Assembly: GCF_001644035.1 (NCBI RefSeq)
Contig: NZ_LUUG01000101.1
Span: forward strand, 1 to 47,454
Direction of reading: 5' to 3'
Source: Methylomonas methanica
GTDB taxonomy: Bacteria; Pseudomonadota; Gammaproteobacteria; Methylococcales; Methylomonadaceae
Length of the DNA: 47,454 nt
The number at the start of each line of letters is the position of its first letter. The first letter of the stretch is position 1. Position numbers and translations under genes: made by a program. Below the pieces are notes generated by a model. It was not told where the DNA came from. It ran no database searches and worked only from the letters and a program-made list of their open reading frames with translations. Positions 35,899 to 45,112 of the stretch are shown here, one piece after another.

Positions 35899-38800
35899 AC
35901 CTGTCCGAATTATTCATCCGCCGCCCGGTCGCCACCACCTTATTGACCATCGCGATTGCTTTATGCGGGGTGCTGGCGTTTTTAAATCTGCCTATCTCCT
36001 CGCTTCCGCAAGTGGACTTTCCCACCGTATCGGTGCAGGCGCAAATACCCGGCGCCAGCGCGGAAACCATGGCCGCCACCGTGGCCACGCCGCTGGAACG
36101 GGCACTGGGCCGGATCGCCGGCGTCACGGAGATGACCTCCAACAGTTCGCAAGGCTCGACGCAGATAACGCTGCAATTTGATCTAAACCGCGACATAGAC
36201 GGCGCTTGCCGCGACGTGCAAGCTGCAATCAACGCCGCCGCCGGCATGCTGCCCAGCAATATGCCCAACCGGCCCAGCTACCGGCGCGACAATCCGTCGG
36301 ACTCGCCGATCCTGATTCTGGCGCTGACCTCGGACAGTTTTACGCGCGGCCAGATGTACGATTCGGCTTCGACGATTTTGCTGCAAAAAATTTCGCAAAT
36401 CCCCGGCATCGGCCAAGTGCAGATCGGCGGCGCTGCCTTGCCGGCCGTGCGCGTTGAACTGAACCCCAACGCGCTGAGCAAATACGGCATTGGCTTGGAA
36501 GATGTGCGCAACACCATCGCCCAAACCAACGTCACCCGGCCCAAGGGCGTATTGGAAAGCGCCAATACCCGCTGGCAGATTCAAGCCAACGACCAGGCCC
36601 GCAAAGCCGAGGAATATCTGCCGCTGATCGTCGCGTATCGCAACGGCGCGCCGGTGACGATTGCCGACTTGGGCGAAGCGGTTGATTCCGTGGAAGATTT
36701 GCGCAATACCGGCTCCAAAAACGGCAAGCCTTCGGTGTTGCTGATCATCCGCAAGCAACCGTTGGCCAACGTCATTCAGACTGTCGATCAAGTGCTGGCT
36801 GTGATGCCGGCTTTACGGGCCGCTTTGCCCAGCAATATCGAGCTCTCGGTGGTCGTGGACAGATCCTTGTCGATCCGCGCGTCTATCATAGAGGTCGAAC
36901 ACGGCCTGTTCGTCGCTGTGGTATTGGTCATTCTGGTGGTACTGGTGTTTCTGCGCAATCCGCGCTCGGCGGCGGTACCCATCGTCGCGGTGCCGGCCTC
37001 CCTGCTGGGGTCTTGCGCGGTGATTTATTTGTGCGGCTTCAGTATCAACAACCTGACTTTAATGGCTTTGACCATCGCCACCGGTTTTGTGGTGGACGAT
37101 GCGATTGTGGTGGTGGAAAACACCAACCGGCATATCGAAGAAGGCCTCGCGCCATTCCGAGCGGCGCTGTTGGCCGCCAAGGAGGTGGGGTTTACCGTGT
37201 TGGCGATGAGTGTGTCGCTGGTCGCGGTGTTCCTGCCGATTTTGTTGATGGGCGGCGTGCCTGGTCGCTTGTTTCGGGAATTTGCGGTGACTTTGTCGGC
37301 GGCGGTACTGGTTTCGCTGGTGATCTCGTTGACCACCACCCCCATGCTGTGCGCGCGCTGGCTGGGTAAGGAATCCAAGGAACATGGCGCCGTCTATCAC
37401 GGCATCGGCGCGGCTTTCGATTGGATACAAAATATTTACCAGGTCAGCCTGAGCTGGGCCTTGCGCCATGGCCGCATTATGCTGAGCTTGTTGCTGGCGA
37501 CCATCGCTTTAAACATTTACTTATACGGCGCTATCGACAAAGGCTTTTTCCCAACCCAGGACGGTGGCCGCTTGCTGGGCGAGATTCAAACCGATCAAAA
37601 CACCTCGTTCCAAACCCTGCAAAAGCAATTCGCGCAAATCTCCGAGATTTTGCAAAAAGACCCGGCGGTTGCCAATGTCGCCGGTTTTGCCGGCAGTTCG
37701 CAAAGTAGTAACAGCGCGCGGATTTTCGTTACCTTGATTCCGCACGAACAACGCGACGGCGTGGAAGTGGTGATGGAACGCTTGCGCAAGGCGGCGGGCC
37801 GGGTGCCCGGCGCCAGTTTGCATATGTTTCCGGCCCAGGAACTGCGAATAGGCGGACGCATGTCCTTCGGCATGCTGGATTACACTTTACAGGCCGACGA
37901 TCTGGATCTATTGCGAGAATGGACGCCCAAGGTACAAGCCGTGCTGGCCCGGCTGCCGGAATTGAGCGACGTCAGCACTAGCCAGCAGGACAAGGGCGAA
38001 CAAATCGGTCTGACCGTCAACCGCGACCTGGCCGCCCGTTACGGCGTCAGCCAGGCCTTGATCGACAACAGCCTGAACAGCGCCTTCGGGCAGCGCCAGG
38101 TGTCGGTGATTTATAACCCGCTGAATCAGTATCGAGTAGTGATGGAACTGGCGCCGCAGTACTGGCAATCGCCGGATAGTCTGAAACAACTCTATATCAG
38201 CGCACCGGGCAGGGCCGGCACCGACGGCACGCCGGCACAGCCCAAGCAAGTGCCGCTGTCGGCGCTGGCCGACTTCACACCGAGCAATGCGCCGCTATCG
38301 GTGCATCACCAAGGCCAGTTTGCCGTGACCGAATTATCGTTTAATTTAAAACCCGGCATATCGATGTCCACGGCCGATGCCGCTATCAACCAGGCTTTGC
38401 GCGACATCGGCTTGCCGGCCGCCATCACCGGCAGCTTTCAAGGTTCCGGCAAGGCGTTTCAGGAAGCCTTGCGCAGTCAACCCTGGCTGGTTTTGGCCGC
38501 GTTGATCAGTATTTACATCGTGCTGGGCGTGTTGTACGAAAGCCTGATACATCCATTGACGATTCTGTCCACCCTGCCTTCGGCCGGCGTCGGCGCCTTG
38601 CTGGCTTTGATGGCTTGCGACAAGGAGTTCAGCATCATTGCGCTGATCGGGGTGATTTTGCTGATCGGCATCGTCAAGAAAAATGCGATCATGATGATAG
38701 ACTTTGCGCTGCTGGCCGAGCGCGAGCGCGGTCTGGATTCGCGGGAAGCGATCTTTCAGGCCTGCATGCTGCGCTTCAGACCGATCCTGATGACCACGCT

Positions 38801-39020
38801 GGCCGCGTTGTTTGGCGCCTTGCCGCTGGCTCTGGGCAGCGGTTATGGCGCGGAATTGCGCCAGCCTTTGGGGATTTCCATCGTCGGTGGACTTATTTTC
38901 AGCCAGCTTTTGACTTTGTACACTACACCGGTCGTTTATTTGTACCTCGACCGGTTCCGGCTGTGGATGCACGGCCGTTTTTCCAACCGCGCCGCCAGTC
39001 TCGCGCCACATTCCATCTAA
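35895..39020 (+). CDS. mdtC: RND efflux pump subunit, MdtC/MuxC type
   Basis: A 1041-residue RND permease, paralogous to the preceding subunit. It starts [20 protein letters not shown] and has [39 protein letters not shown] with the TM4 Asp pair, and [22 protein letters not shown] near the end. Length and motifs match MdtC/MuxC, so the two pumps are expected to form a heterotrimer. The start overlaps the mdtB stop by 4 bp. A 10-bp gap leads to the outer-membrane factor gene. Confidence 0.95.
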   Translation: MNLSELFIRRPVATTLLTIAIALCGVLAFLNLPISSLPQVDFPTVSVQAQIPGASAETMAATVATPLERALGRIAGVTEMTSNSSQGSTQITLQFDLNRDIDGACRDVQAAINAAAGMLPSNMPNRPSYRRDNPSDSPILILALTSDSFTRGQMYDSASTILLQKISQIPGIGQVQIGGAALPAVRVELNPNALSKYGIGLEDVRNTIAQTNVTRPKGVLESANTRWQIQANDQARKAEEYLPLIVAYRNGAPVTIADLGEAVDSVEDLRNTGSKNGKPSVLLIIRKQPLANVIQTVDQVLAVMPALRAALPSNIELSVVVDRSLSIRASIIEVEHGLFVAVVLVILVVLVFLRNPRSAAVPIVAVPASLLGSCAVIYLCGFSINNLTLMALTIATGFVVDDAIVVVENTNRHIEEGLAPFRAALLAAKEVGFTVLAMSVSLVAVFLPILLMGGVPGRLFREFAVTLSAAVLVSLVISLTTTPMLCARWLGKESKEHGAVYHGIGAAFDWIQNIYQVSLSWALRHGRIMLSLLLATIALNIYLYGAIDKGFFPTQDGGRLLGEIQTDQNTSFQTLQKQFAQISEILQKDPAVANVAGFAGSSQSSNSARIFVTLIPHEQRDGVEVVMERLRKAAGRVPGASLHMFPAQELRIGGRMSFGMLDYTLQADDLDLLREWTPKVQAVLARLPELSDVSTSQQDKGEQIGLTVNRDLAARYGVSQALIDNSLNSAFGQRQVSVIYNPLNQYRVVMELAPQYWQSPDSLKQLYISAPGRAGTDGTPAQPKQVPLSALADFTPSNAPLSVHHQGQFAVTELSFNLKPGISMSTADAAINQALRDIGLPAAITGSFQGSGKAFQEALRSQPWLVLAALISIYIVLGVLYESLIHPLTILSTLPSAGVGALLALMACDKEFSIIALIGVILLIGIVKKNAIMMIDFALLAERERGLDSREAIFQACMLRFRPILMTTLAALFGALPLALGSGYGAELRQPLGISIVGGLIFSQLLTLYTTPVVYLYLDRFRLWMHGRFSNRAASLAPHSI

Positions 39021-39030
39021 ACCGATTGTC

Positions 39031-40512
39031 ATGCGTTTAAGAATAAACCCACCTTTGCTTGCTTCCTTACTGACTTTGCCGTTGGCTGCCTGCACGGTAG
39101 GCCCGGATTATGTCCGTCCGCAAGCCAATGTATCCGAGGAATTTAAAGAAGTGCAAGGCTGGAAACAGGCCCAACCGCGCGATACCGGCTTGCCCGGCAA
39201 ATGGTGGGAGATTTTTAACGATCCCAAACTGAACGAACTGGAAGAACAGGTGGCTGGCGCCAACCAGTCCATCATCCAGGCCGAAGCCCAATACCGGCAA
39301 GCTCAGCATCTGGTGCAATCGGTGCAATCGTCCTTGCTGCCGGTGGCGACATTGACCGGCACCTTCAACCGCTTCCGCGCCGCCACCGGCCAGAACGTCG
39401 CGGTGGGCGGGGTGCGTAACCTGTTCAGTCAGGCGGTCGGCGTGGCTTGGGAACCGGATTTATGGGGTAGCGTACGCCGCCAGGTGGAAACCAATACCAG
39501 CAATGCGCAGGCCAGCGCCGCGACCTTGCATGCCTTGATTCTGTCCAGCCAGTCGGCGTTGGCGGACAGTTACTTTCAAATGAAAACGCTGGACGCCCAG
39601 AGAGCCTTGTTAGACGAAACGGTAAAGGCGTTTGCGAAAACCCTGGAGATTACCAAAAACCGCTATGCGGTGGGTGTGGTAGCCAAGGCCGATGTGGTGC
39701 AAGCGGAGACGCAACTGGAAACCGTGCGCGCTCAATCTATCGATCTGGGCGTGCAGCGCGCCAAGCTGGAACATGCCATCGCGGTGCTAATAGGCAAAAC
39801 GCCGGCGGATTTGGCAATAGCCGCATCACCATTGAATGCACAACCGCCGGGCATTCCAGTCAGCTTACCTTCCGAATTGCTGGAGCGCCGCCCGGACATC
39901 GCCGCCGCCGAACGCAAAATCGCCGCCGCCAATGCACAGATCGGCGTCGCTAAAGCCGCTTACTACCCTACTTTGAATCTGGCCTCAACCAACGGCTTTC
40001 AGTCGTCGACCGCCGACAGCTTGTTCACGATGGCCCGCCGCTATTGGTCTTTAGGACCGGCCGGCTTGGCCTTGACCTTGTTCGACGGCGGCGCCAAGAA
40101 TGCGCAGTATAAACAAGCGATAGACGCCTACGACGCCAGCGTCGCCGCGTATCGGCAAACCGTATTGACCGGTTTTCAAGAGGTGGAAGATAACTTGGCC
40201 GCGCTACGCATCCTGGATGAAGAAACCCAAGTGCAGGACAAAGCAGTCGCCGCCGCGAAGCAGGCCTTGGCCCTGACCAACAATCAATATCAGGCGGGCA
40301 CGGTCAGCTATATCAACGTGATAACCGCGCAAACCGCCGCGCTATCCAATCAACAAACCGCCGTACAATTGCTGGGGCAACGCTTGTCCGCATCGGTGTT
40401 GCTGGTCAAAGCCCTGGGCGGCGGCTGGAACGAAACCTTGGTGCCGACCGAAGATCAAGCCGACGGCGATAGGAAATGGATGGATTATTTGATTTTGCCG
40501 GTGGTGGAGTAA
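39031..40512 (+). CDS. Outer-membrane efflux factor, NodT/OprM family lipoprotein
   Basis: A 493-residue TolC-like channel with a lipoprotein signal ending LTLPLAACTVGPDYVRP. Two repeats form the helical barrel: AQYRQAQHLVQSVQSSLLP with LSSQSALADSYFQMKTLDAQ, and ERRPDIAAAERKIAAANAQIGVAKAAYYPTL later. VARRYWSLGPAGLALTLFDGGAKNAQYKQA-type sequence is typical of NodT factors. It completes a TetR-MdtA-MdtB-MdtC-OMF operon. The complex spans both membranes to expel drugs or other small molecules. Confidence 0.93.
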   Translation: MRLRINPPLLASLLTLPLAACTVGPDYVRPQANVSEEFKEVQGWKQAQPRDTGLPGKWWEIFNDPKLNELEEQVAGANQSIIQAEAQYRQAQHLVQSVQSSLLPVATLTGTFNRFRAATGQNVAVGGVRNLFSQAVGVAWEPDLWGSVRRQVETNTSNAQASAATLHALILSSQSALADSYFQMKTLDAQRALLDETVKAFAKTLEITKNRYAVGVVAKADVVQAETQLETVRAQSIDLGVQRAKLEHAIAVLIGKTPADLAIAASPLNAQPPGIPVSLPSELLERRPDIAAAERKIAAANAQIGVAKAAYYPTLNLASTNGFQSSTADSLFTMARRYWSLGPAGLALTLFDGGAKNAQYKQAIDAYDASVAAYRQTVLTGFQEVEDNLAALRILDEETQVQDKAVAAAKQALALTNNQYQAGTVSYINVITAQTAALSNQQTAVQLLGQRLSASVLLVKALGGGWNETLVPTEDQADGDRKWMDYLILPVVE

Positions 40513-40723
40513 GGATTTAAGCCCGTCTGGAAATCCGGCCAAAACCGACCACTAAGGGTGCTGGCGAAATTTTACATTCCTAAGTTTAGCGAATGGCGGC
40601 TTTTCGGCAAGCAACCTTACGCCCTCTTTGGCTAGACCCGGCCAAAAAGGGACGATCAAGAACTTCAGTATAATGTCAGGTGTAACCTCAAGAGCCGCCA
40701 GTCAAAGCCAGGATATGGCATTG
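40513..40723. other. Boundary region between efflux operon and AT-rich island
   Basis: About 210 bp with no gene. The GC content falls across this stretch. It contains GGCCAAAA-type segments at two places and a cgaatggcggcttttcgg segment. A related run, cgaatggccgctttcag, occurs at about 46980, which hints at a dispersed intergenic repeat. Confidence 0.35.
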
Positions 40724-40998
40724 TTAGGTTTCTTTCGTGGTCAAGTCTCGACCGCAATACCTGCAAACTATTGCATCTTGTTTGATCATTTCAGCGCAGA
40801 ACTGCACTTTTTCATGCCTTCCGATAGTTGCTGCTTTTCAATATATTGTTGATCAGCTTTCATTATTAATGAATGCGGTAGGGCAACAATAAAGATAAGT
40901 GCACCGTAAATCCACCAAAAGACAAAAGATTTTCCTTTGCCTTGTGCAATAAAGGCCGGAATTAACCCAATAAGGATAGCTAAAATTATTGCGTCCAT
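40724..40998 (-). pseudogene. Small membrane zinc-ribbon protein, frameshifted
   Basis: The intact frame (40786-40998) starts MDAIILAILIGLIPAFIAQGKGKSF, has a second hydrophobic segment (FVFWWIYGALIFIVALPHSLIM) and the helix QQYIEKQQLSEGMKKC, then stops after SSALK. In another frame the sequence continues with CAEMIKQDAIVCRYCGRDLTTKET and a stop at 40724. The family normally reads MKKCPFCAEMIKxxAxVCRYCG, a zinc ribbon with two CxxC pairs. A single missing base after the first Cys codon (near 40805) explains the break. It could be a real mutation or a sequencing error. Confidence 0.8.
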
Positions 40999-41003
40999 AG
41001 CCG

Positions 41004-41324
41004 TTACCTACTGTAGGTTTGTCCGTTTGTAGAGATTAGGTATAGCGACTCACTGTAAGGGAGCCTCATAAGTATTTTTGATTTTTCCAGAACCCCTGCG
41101 AGGGTAAGGCCACGACACAATAAGCTAACCCCACCTTGAATTCGCTCACAAAGGGCGTCTGGGCTGTCAATAAAGTTGGTTTTATTTAGCCGGAGTATTA
41201 CTACTGTTTTTCCTTCCGGCAAAGCACCAATTGGCGGAACAACGAAGAGTGTTAATTGCGTATAGCTTATGAAACATAATATTGCGACAACTATGAGAGT
41301 TAAAATCGGTCCTTTCTTTTTCAT
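41004..41324 (-). CDS. Small membrane-anchored protein of unknown function
   Basis: A 106-residue protein with a Lys-rich start and one N-terminal membrane helix or uncleaved signal (about 5-30). The rest is a mixed soluble segment with two cysteines (LCERIQGGVSLLCRGL), which could form a disulfide outside the membrane. I do not recognise the family. It is AT-rich and lies just upstream, on the same strand, of the frameshifted zinc-ribbon gene. Confidence 0.55.
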   Translation of the reverse strand: MKKKGPILTLIVVAILCFISYTQLTLFVVPPIGALPEGKTVVILRLNKTNFIDSPDALCERIQGGVSLLCRGLTLAGVLEKSKILMRLPYSESLYLISTNGQTYSR

Positions 41325-41342
41325 GATGCTTCCATTTTCTGC

Positions 41343-41675
41343 TTAATAATTTTGCATTTTGTCGTAGCCATCTTTTTCATTTTGCATACATACTGCTTGC
41401 AACTGAAAATCATCGAAAGTATTGGCGCAACGCATTTTTGCTTTATGTGCTACGGAACTCGGAAGACCAAAGTTACCCTGCATTTTGTTATATCCATCCC
41501 TTTCGTTATCCATGCATACAGCCTGCAATTGATAATCGTCAAATGTCTTAGCGCACCTTTGGGCGGCAGCTCCTTTTTCAGTTGGCCATGAATTCTGCCA
41601 GTCTCCAGCACGTACTACGCTGACGAATGTAACCAAAAAAACACCTACCAAGATACTGAGTTTTTGTTTATGCAT
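41343..41675 (-). CDS. Secreted protein with two tandem Cys repeats
   Basis: A 110-residue protein from the ATG at 41675, preceded by ggagag at normal distance; the longer frame upstream lacks a signal. A signal peptide ends near VVRAGD. The mature part is two repeats of the pattern RCAxTFDDxQLQAVCMxNExDGYxKMQ, separated by about 17 residues. Each repeat has two cysteines 14 residues apart, suggesting one disulfide each. I know no named family. It was probably made by internal duplication and acts outside the cytoplasm. Confidence 0.68.
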   Translation of the reverse strand: MHKQKLSILVGVFLVTFVSVVRAGDWQNSWPTEKGAAAQRCAKTFDDYQLQAVCMDNERDGYNKMQGNFGLPSSVAHKAKMRCANTFDDFQLQAVCMQNEKDGYDKMQNY

Positions 41676-41758
41676 TGTGCTCTCCTTTATAATAGTTTTT
41701 CTCGCATCTAACAGAAATCTTAATTCCTTAAGTTCGATCATAATTATTATCTATTTCT

Positions 41759-42283
41759 TCAATCGTCCAACAACTTCAATACAGCAGCTAAAATGCCTAT
41801 CAACATGAAAGCTGACTCTTCCTTTTGATTCTGCATAAAATATTTATCTAAATAAGTGTGATGGGCAAAATAATTACGCGCTAATACGCAGCATAAAAAA
41901 GCCTGAATCAAATAGGTGTCTTTTTTACTCCGGCTATTATATGTGATGTCCATAATTCTTCTAATTGGATTTGGCTTGTTTGCTGTATCATGCAGCTTGG
42001 TATATGTTTTTAATTCATTTTTAAGGCACTCTATCGACTTATCGGAAAGAATATTTTTGGAAAGTTTAATAATGTACCCGTCTAGTTTTTGATCCCCGTC
42101 TGGTATTTCTGACAAAACACCACTTTTCTCCAAAGCATACCGAAGACATGTCTCTGCACGAATTGCTAGTAATGAAAAATAATCGAGTGGTCGCAATATC
42201 CTAAAATCAAGACTACCCTTTTGTTGCGGCTTGTACATTAAATGCTCATGAAATTGACGAAACGCATTAAGTAATGCTATCAA
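41759..42283 (-). CDS. HEPN-like protein, second gene of a two-gene unit
   Basis: A 174-residue, mostly helical protein without membrane helices. Near the C-terminus it reads LARNYFAHHTYLDKYF, where Arg136 to His141 is an RNxxxH pattern (Rx4-6H), the mark of HEPN domains, which often act as RNases in toxin-antitoxin and abortive-infection systems. Preceding helices YFSLLAIRAETCLRYALEK and IQAFLCCVLARN fit a HEPN four-helix bundle. Its start overlaps the end of the upstream gene by 17 bp, so the two are translationally coupled. The assignment is from motif and helix pattern only. Confidence 0.55.
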   Translation of the reverse strand: MIALLNAFRQFHEHLMYKPQQKGSLDFRILRPLDYFSLLAIRAETCLRYALEKSGVLSEIPDGDQKLDGYIIKLSKNILSDKSIECLKNELKTYTKLHDTANKPNPIRRIMDITYNSRSKKDTYLIQAFLCCVLARNYFAHHTYLDKYFMQNQKEESAFMLIGILAAVLKLLDD

Positions 42284-43334
42284 ATGGATAATTCGTTTGT
42301 TGTAAGCTAGTAACTAATTGGTCAAGCTTTTCATCTTTTGGAAGAATGCCTTCATAAAAATACTTATATTTAGGTACAGTTGATAAAAAATATTGCCTAT
42401 CCTCAAAATATTCAAAAGGCAAAACTTTGTGTAACGGTGGCCATACTTCCCGGTTTTGAGAAAACTGCCAAATTTTAAAATAGTGGCTAAAACTTTTTCC
42501 ATTAAGTGTACAAAGCCATTCCATTGCAAAGAAAATATCTTTTTGAAAGTAGGGCCAAGCTTGAAGCGCCCATTCTTCGCAATCATAGTTTTTCTTTAGC
42601 CAACTGGAAGCCAACTTTTCCAATAACTGTTCTTTGATGACATTTTCCAATATTTCCGCATCAATTTCTAAATATTCGGCTAATGCTTCCGCCCCTTGTT
42701 TGTGTAACGGACATGGCCTATATGTTTTACAGGGCAATGCATCACGAAACGCACGATAATGAGAAATCCAAGTCATTGGCTTGGCAAGTCCACCCCATCT
42801 ATACGGTTGGATGAGTGCGTCACTTGGTCTTATCTTACAGTTGGCAATACGTTTAACATCCTCTGCAACATTTGGCGTATTGAGGATAGGAAAATCACCC
42901 ATACTTGCTGTTCGCATAACGTCAATCAATGCGTAAGCCTGCCAATGGAAAAAATAATAAACATTAGGTGTTACCGAACTATCAGTTTTGTTCAGCAAAT
43001 TATTGTAATCACTAACAGGACGGCAAAAAGGATGTAAAAACCAATGAATATCCTCAGTGTTTACTATCTGCCACGACTCTCCAAAACCTAACAACCTATC
43101 ATACAGATCATTGTTTTTTGAATGGTCCACTGCATTAAAAATGGTTTCAGGTGTTGGTTCTTCAAAATATTCAGTAGGAAAGGTAACGCGATATTGGGGA
43201 ACAAGCCAGCCCCACTCAAGCAATTTTGGCAATGAATAGTGGCTTATTAAATCTTTAAGCCCAAGCTCTTCAAGCCAGGATACAAATGAGCCTTTTTGAT
43301 TTGGCTGAATACTCAGCAAAGTATCGTGGAGCAT
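42267..43334 (-). CDS. Unknown protein coupled to the HEPN-like gene
   Basis: A 355-residue, soluble, Trp- and aromatic-rich protein that I do not recognise. It has no signal peptide or membrane helix. A small Cys-rich stretch (ALPCKTYRPCPLHKQG) could bind zinc, with CEEW further on. The second half is mostly helical (EILENVIKEQLLEKLASSW). It overlaps the start of the HEPN-like gene by 17 bp and is translated first, which fits an antitoxin, sensor or partner for it. AT-rich composition matches the surrounding island. Confidence 0.5.
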   Translation of the reverse strand: MLHDTLLSIQPNQKGSFVSWLEELGLKDLISHYSLPKLLEWGWLVPQYRVTFPTEYFEEPTPETIFNAVDHSKNNDLYDRLLGFGESWQIVNTEDIHWFLHPFCRPVSDYNNLLNKTDSSVTPNVYYFFHWQAYALIDVMRTASMGDFPILNTPNVAEDVKRIANCKIRPSDALIQPYRWGGLAKPMTWISHYRAFRDALPCKTYRPCPLHKQGAEALAEYLEIDAEILENVIKEQLLEKLASSWLKKNYDCEEWALQAWPYFQKDIFFAMEWLCTLNGKSFSHYFKIWQFSQNREVWPPLHKVLPFEYFEDRQYFLSTVPKYKYFYEGILPKDEKLDQLVTSLQQTNYPFDSIT

Positions 43335-43684
43335 AGTTTAACGTTTTTATGAAGTGATTTTAGTGCGTAATAAGGAAAGAGCAGCCATTTAACAACAAAT
43401 CTCACCGGGGTGAGCTAATAGGGATTCTGTGCAACGCAATTTTAGACTGGGCGAAAAATCCGCGACCTACCAACCTTAAAATGATGAGCTATTCCTTTGT
43501 AAAATCTAGATCAAGGTCATGTTTAATTGAGAGAATGTATATTTCTAATGATCGGTATATTTAAAACGCCATCGGCTATCTTTGAAAATACTTTCTCTCT
43601 TAATTCATCGATTGAAACAAACTGTGAGCCACTGCATCTGTTACGCATATCGTCGTTTGCTAAAAAATCAGCCGAAGATACACC
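43335..43684. other. Intergenic region upstream of the HEPN-like unit
   Basis: About 350 bp without a gene. It carries a short inverted repeat (43401-43414) and AT-rich promoter-like sequence for the minus-strand bicistron. A plus-strand open frame at 43527-43763 overlaps the next gene's 3' end and has no coding features. Confidence 0.4.
43401..43414. promoter_or_regulatory. CTCACC-GG-GGTGAG inverted repeat
   Basis: A 6-bp perfect inverted repeat with a 2-bp centre, about 70 bp before the start of the coupled pair. It could be an operator for autoregulation, as toxin-antitoxin units have, or a small hairpin. Support is weak. Confidence 0.3.
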
Positions 43685-44797
43685 TCAAAAAGCATTTTGT
43701 ATTCTGAAGTTCTTGCATTTTCTATATTCACCTCCTTGTTTTCCACGAACCACATCATCGTAAATTATATTGCCATTCTGGCTCGCGGTTATCACATAAC
43801 CATAGTCAATTTCCGACCCACCTGTTAATATATCGTAAATAAAAGATGAATGGTCAGGCATTGAAAGTAATCCGTGAGCAAGATCCACTTCATGTCGTTG
43901 ATATATTATGCTTTCGGTTTTTTCTGGCAAAGTTTTTTCATCATTGCGGACTTGATCAATCGTTAAGTTAATTGTTTTATCACTCGCAGTAGAAACCCAT
44001 TCAATACCACGAATTTTAGTCTTCAATATTTTTAATATGTCGTCTCTTAATAATCTGTTACCATTTTTAAAGTCAAAATAGATTTGCAAGCTTACCTGTT
44101 CTTTACGGGCTAAAGCAAAATCTGGATAGACAGTACTAATAATATTGATTTCATCGCTACGAATGTTCATGGTTGGGAGTAATGATTGAATTCTTCTCCA
44201 TTCTTCCGATTCAATACCTAACTTCTTTATATAGTTGACTAACGCATTTATCTGTGTTGATCTCACTCCTTGGCCAGATTGCAACTTTTTAATCGATCTG
44301 TCAGCCATTAGCCTTTGATGAACTCCTGAATTAAGTTCGGGAAATTCGCTAATATTCTCGGTTAAGTGGAGCGGCAGTGTGCCGTTTATATTTCCATTGT
44401 ATACTGCATTGGCCAAGTCTTTATATAACTCGTCAGCGACATTTATTTCAATTAAATTATTAGATCTTGCAATCAGCAATGCGTCCAAGACGCCTATTTT
44501 ATTGCTGTTTGTGACTTGATAAACGTTGGTAATTTTATTTATTCTTTCTCTTAGGCACTCCGTGTAATTTTCTTTTAAATGGCGGTTCGATGAGAAAATT
44601 GCACTGGTCTTTATTGGTCCAGTAGGCAGGATTATTGCATTATCTATTTTTTCGCAAAAATCTTTCGCATTGCCATTTTCCGCGCTTATTATTGCGTTAT
44701 CCAGATAAAATTTAGCCTGCTCATCAGGTGTTTTTGGGAATGAGGAGCAGCCATTTGTTACGATTGAACAAAAGATCAACAATATAATGATTTTCAT
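43685..44797 (-). CDS. Unknown lipoprotein
   Basis: A 370-residue protein with a lipoprotein signal (MKIIILLIFCSIVTNGCSS, lipobox TNGC). The first 90 residues are helix-rich with TPDEQAKFYLDNAIISAENGN, resembling a short TPR-like segment. The rest shows alternating hydrophobics (ISTVYPDFALARKEQVSLQIYFDF) and a GYVITASQNGNIIYDDVVRG stretch near the end. I recognise no family. It is AT-rich and stands alone on the minus strand, 350 bp upstream of the HEPN-like pair. Confidence 0.62.
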   Translation of the reverse strand: MKIIILLIFCSIVTNGCSSFPKTPDEQAKFYLDNAIISAENGNAKDFCEKIDNAIILPTGPIKTSAIFSSNRHLKENYTECLRERINKITNVYQVTNSNKIGVLDALLIARSNNLIEINVADELYKDLANAVYNGNINGTLPLHLTENISEFPELNSGVHQRLMADRSIKKLQSGQGVRSTQINALVNYIKKLGIESEEWRRIQSLLPTMNIRSDEINIISTVYPDFALARKEQVSLQIYFDFKNGNRLLRDDILKILKTKIRGIEWVSTASDKTINLTIDQVRNDEKTLPEKTESIIYQRHEVDLAHGLLSMPDHSSFIYDILTGGSEIDYGYVITASQNGNIIYDDVVRGKQGGEYRKCKNFRIQNAF

Positions 44798-44842
44798 TTT
44801 TAGCGGTCTGTATGGTGTAAGTGTTTAACCTGGTTTAGGGTC

Positions 44843-44873
44843 GTAGGCTGGGTAGAGCAAGGCGAAACCCAGC
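44843..44873. repeat. GTAGG-type REP element
   Basis: GTAGGCTGGGTAGAGC followed by AACCCAGC, a GCTGGGT/ACCCAGC hairpin with a GTAG head. Same family as those around the RAYT gene, with a compensating A-T to C-G change in the stem. Confidence 0.8.
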
Positions 44874-44945
44874 AGATACTTTGAAATAACCGAGTTTCTT
44901 TGCATTCAAACTGTTATTTGGATTACAAGACTTTTCAGTTTCGAA

Positions 44946-44977
44946 GCTGGGTTTCATTATCATTCAACCCAGCCTAC
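44946..44977. repeat. GTAGG-type REP element, inverted
   Basis: The minus strand reads GTAGGCTGGGTTGAATG and closes AACCCAGC. It is inverted relative to the copy at 44843, so the two form a BIME-like pair about 100 bp across. Confidence 0.78.
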
Positions 44978-45078
44978 CTTTACAAACCCAACGTCGGCTT
45001 ATAATCAATTTACCGCCATTTGAAAAGCCAAAGCGATTGGTCGCGGTAGGAATACCAGTTACCCAGTACCCCCCGCGC

Positions 45079-45112
45079 AGATCCCAGCGTGCGCTACTAA
45101 CGCACTGGGCTC
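45079..45112 (-). ncRNA. Group II intron domain V
   Basis: On the minus strand the hairpin pairs AGCCCAGTGCG with CGCACGCTGGGATCT around the loop TTAGTAG. It shows the 5' AGC catalytic triad and the two-base bulge (CG) on the 3' side typical of domain V, the ribozyme's active-site element. Confidence 0.8.

Larger units (their letters stand above)
44798..45045. other. Intergenic region with two inverted REP copies
   Basis: About 250 bp with no gene between the unknown lipoprotein and the group II intron. It holds a head-to-head pair of GTAGG-type REPs (44843 and 44946) and, next to 45046, the presumed 3' exon of the intron. Confidence 0.5.
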
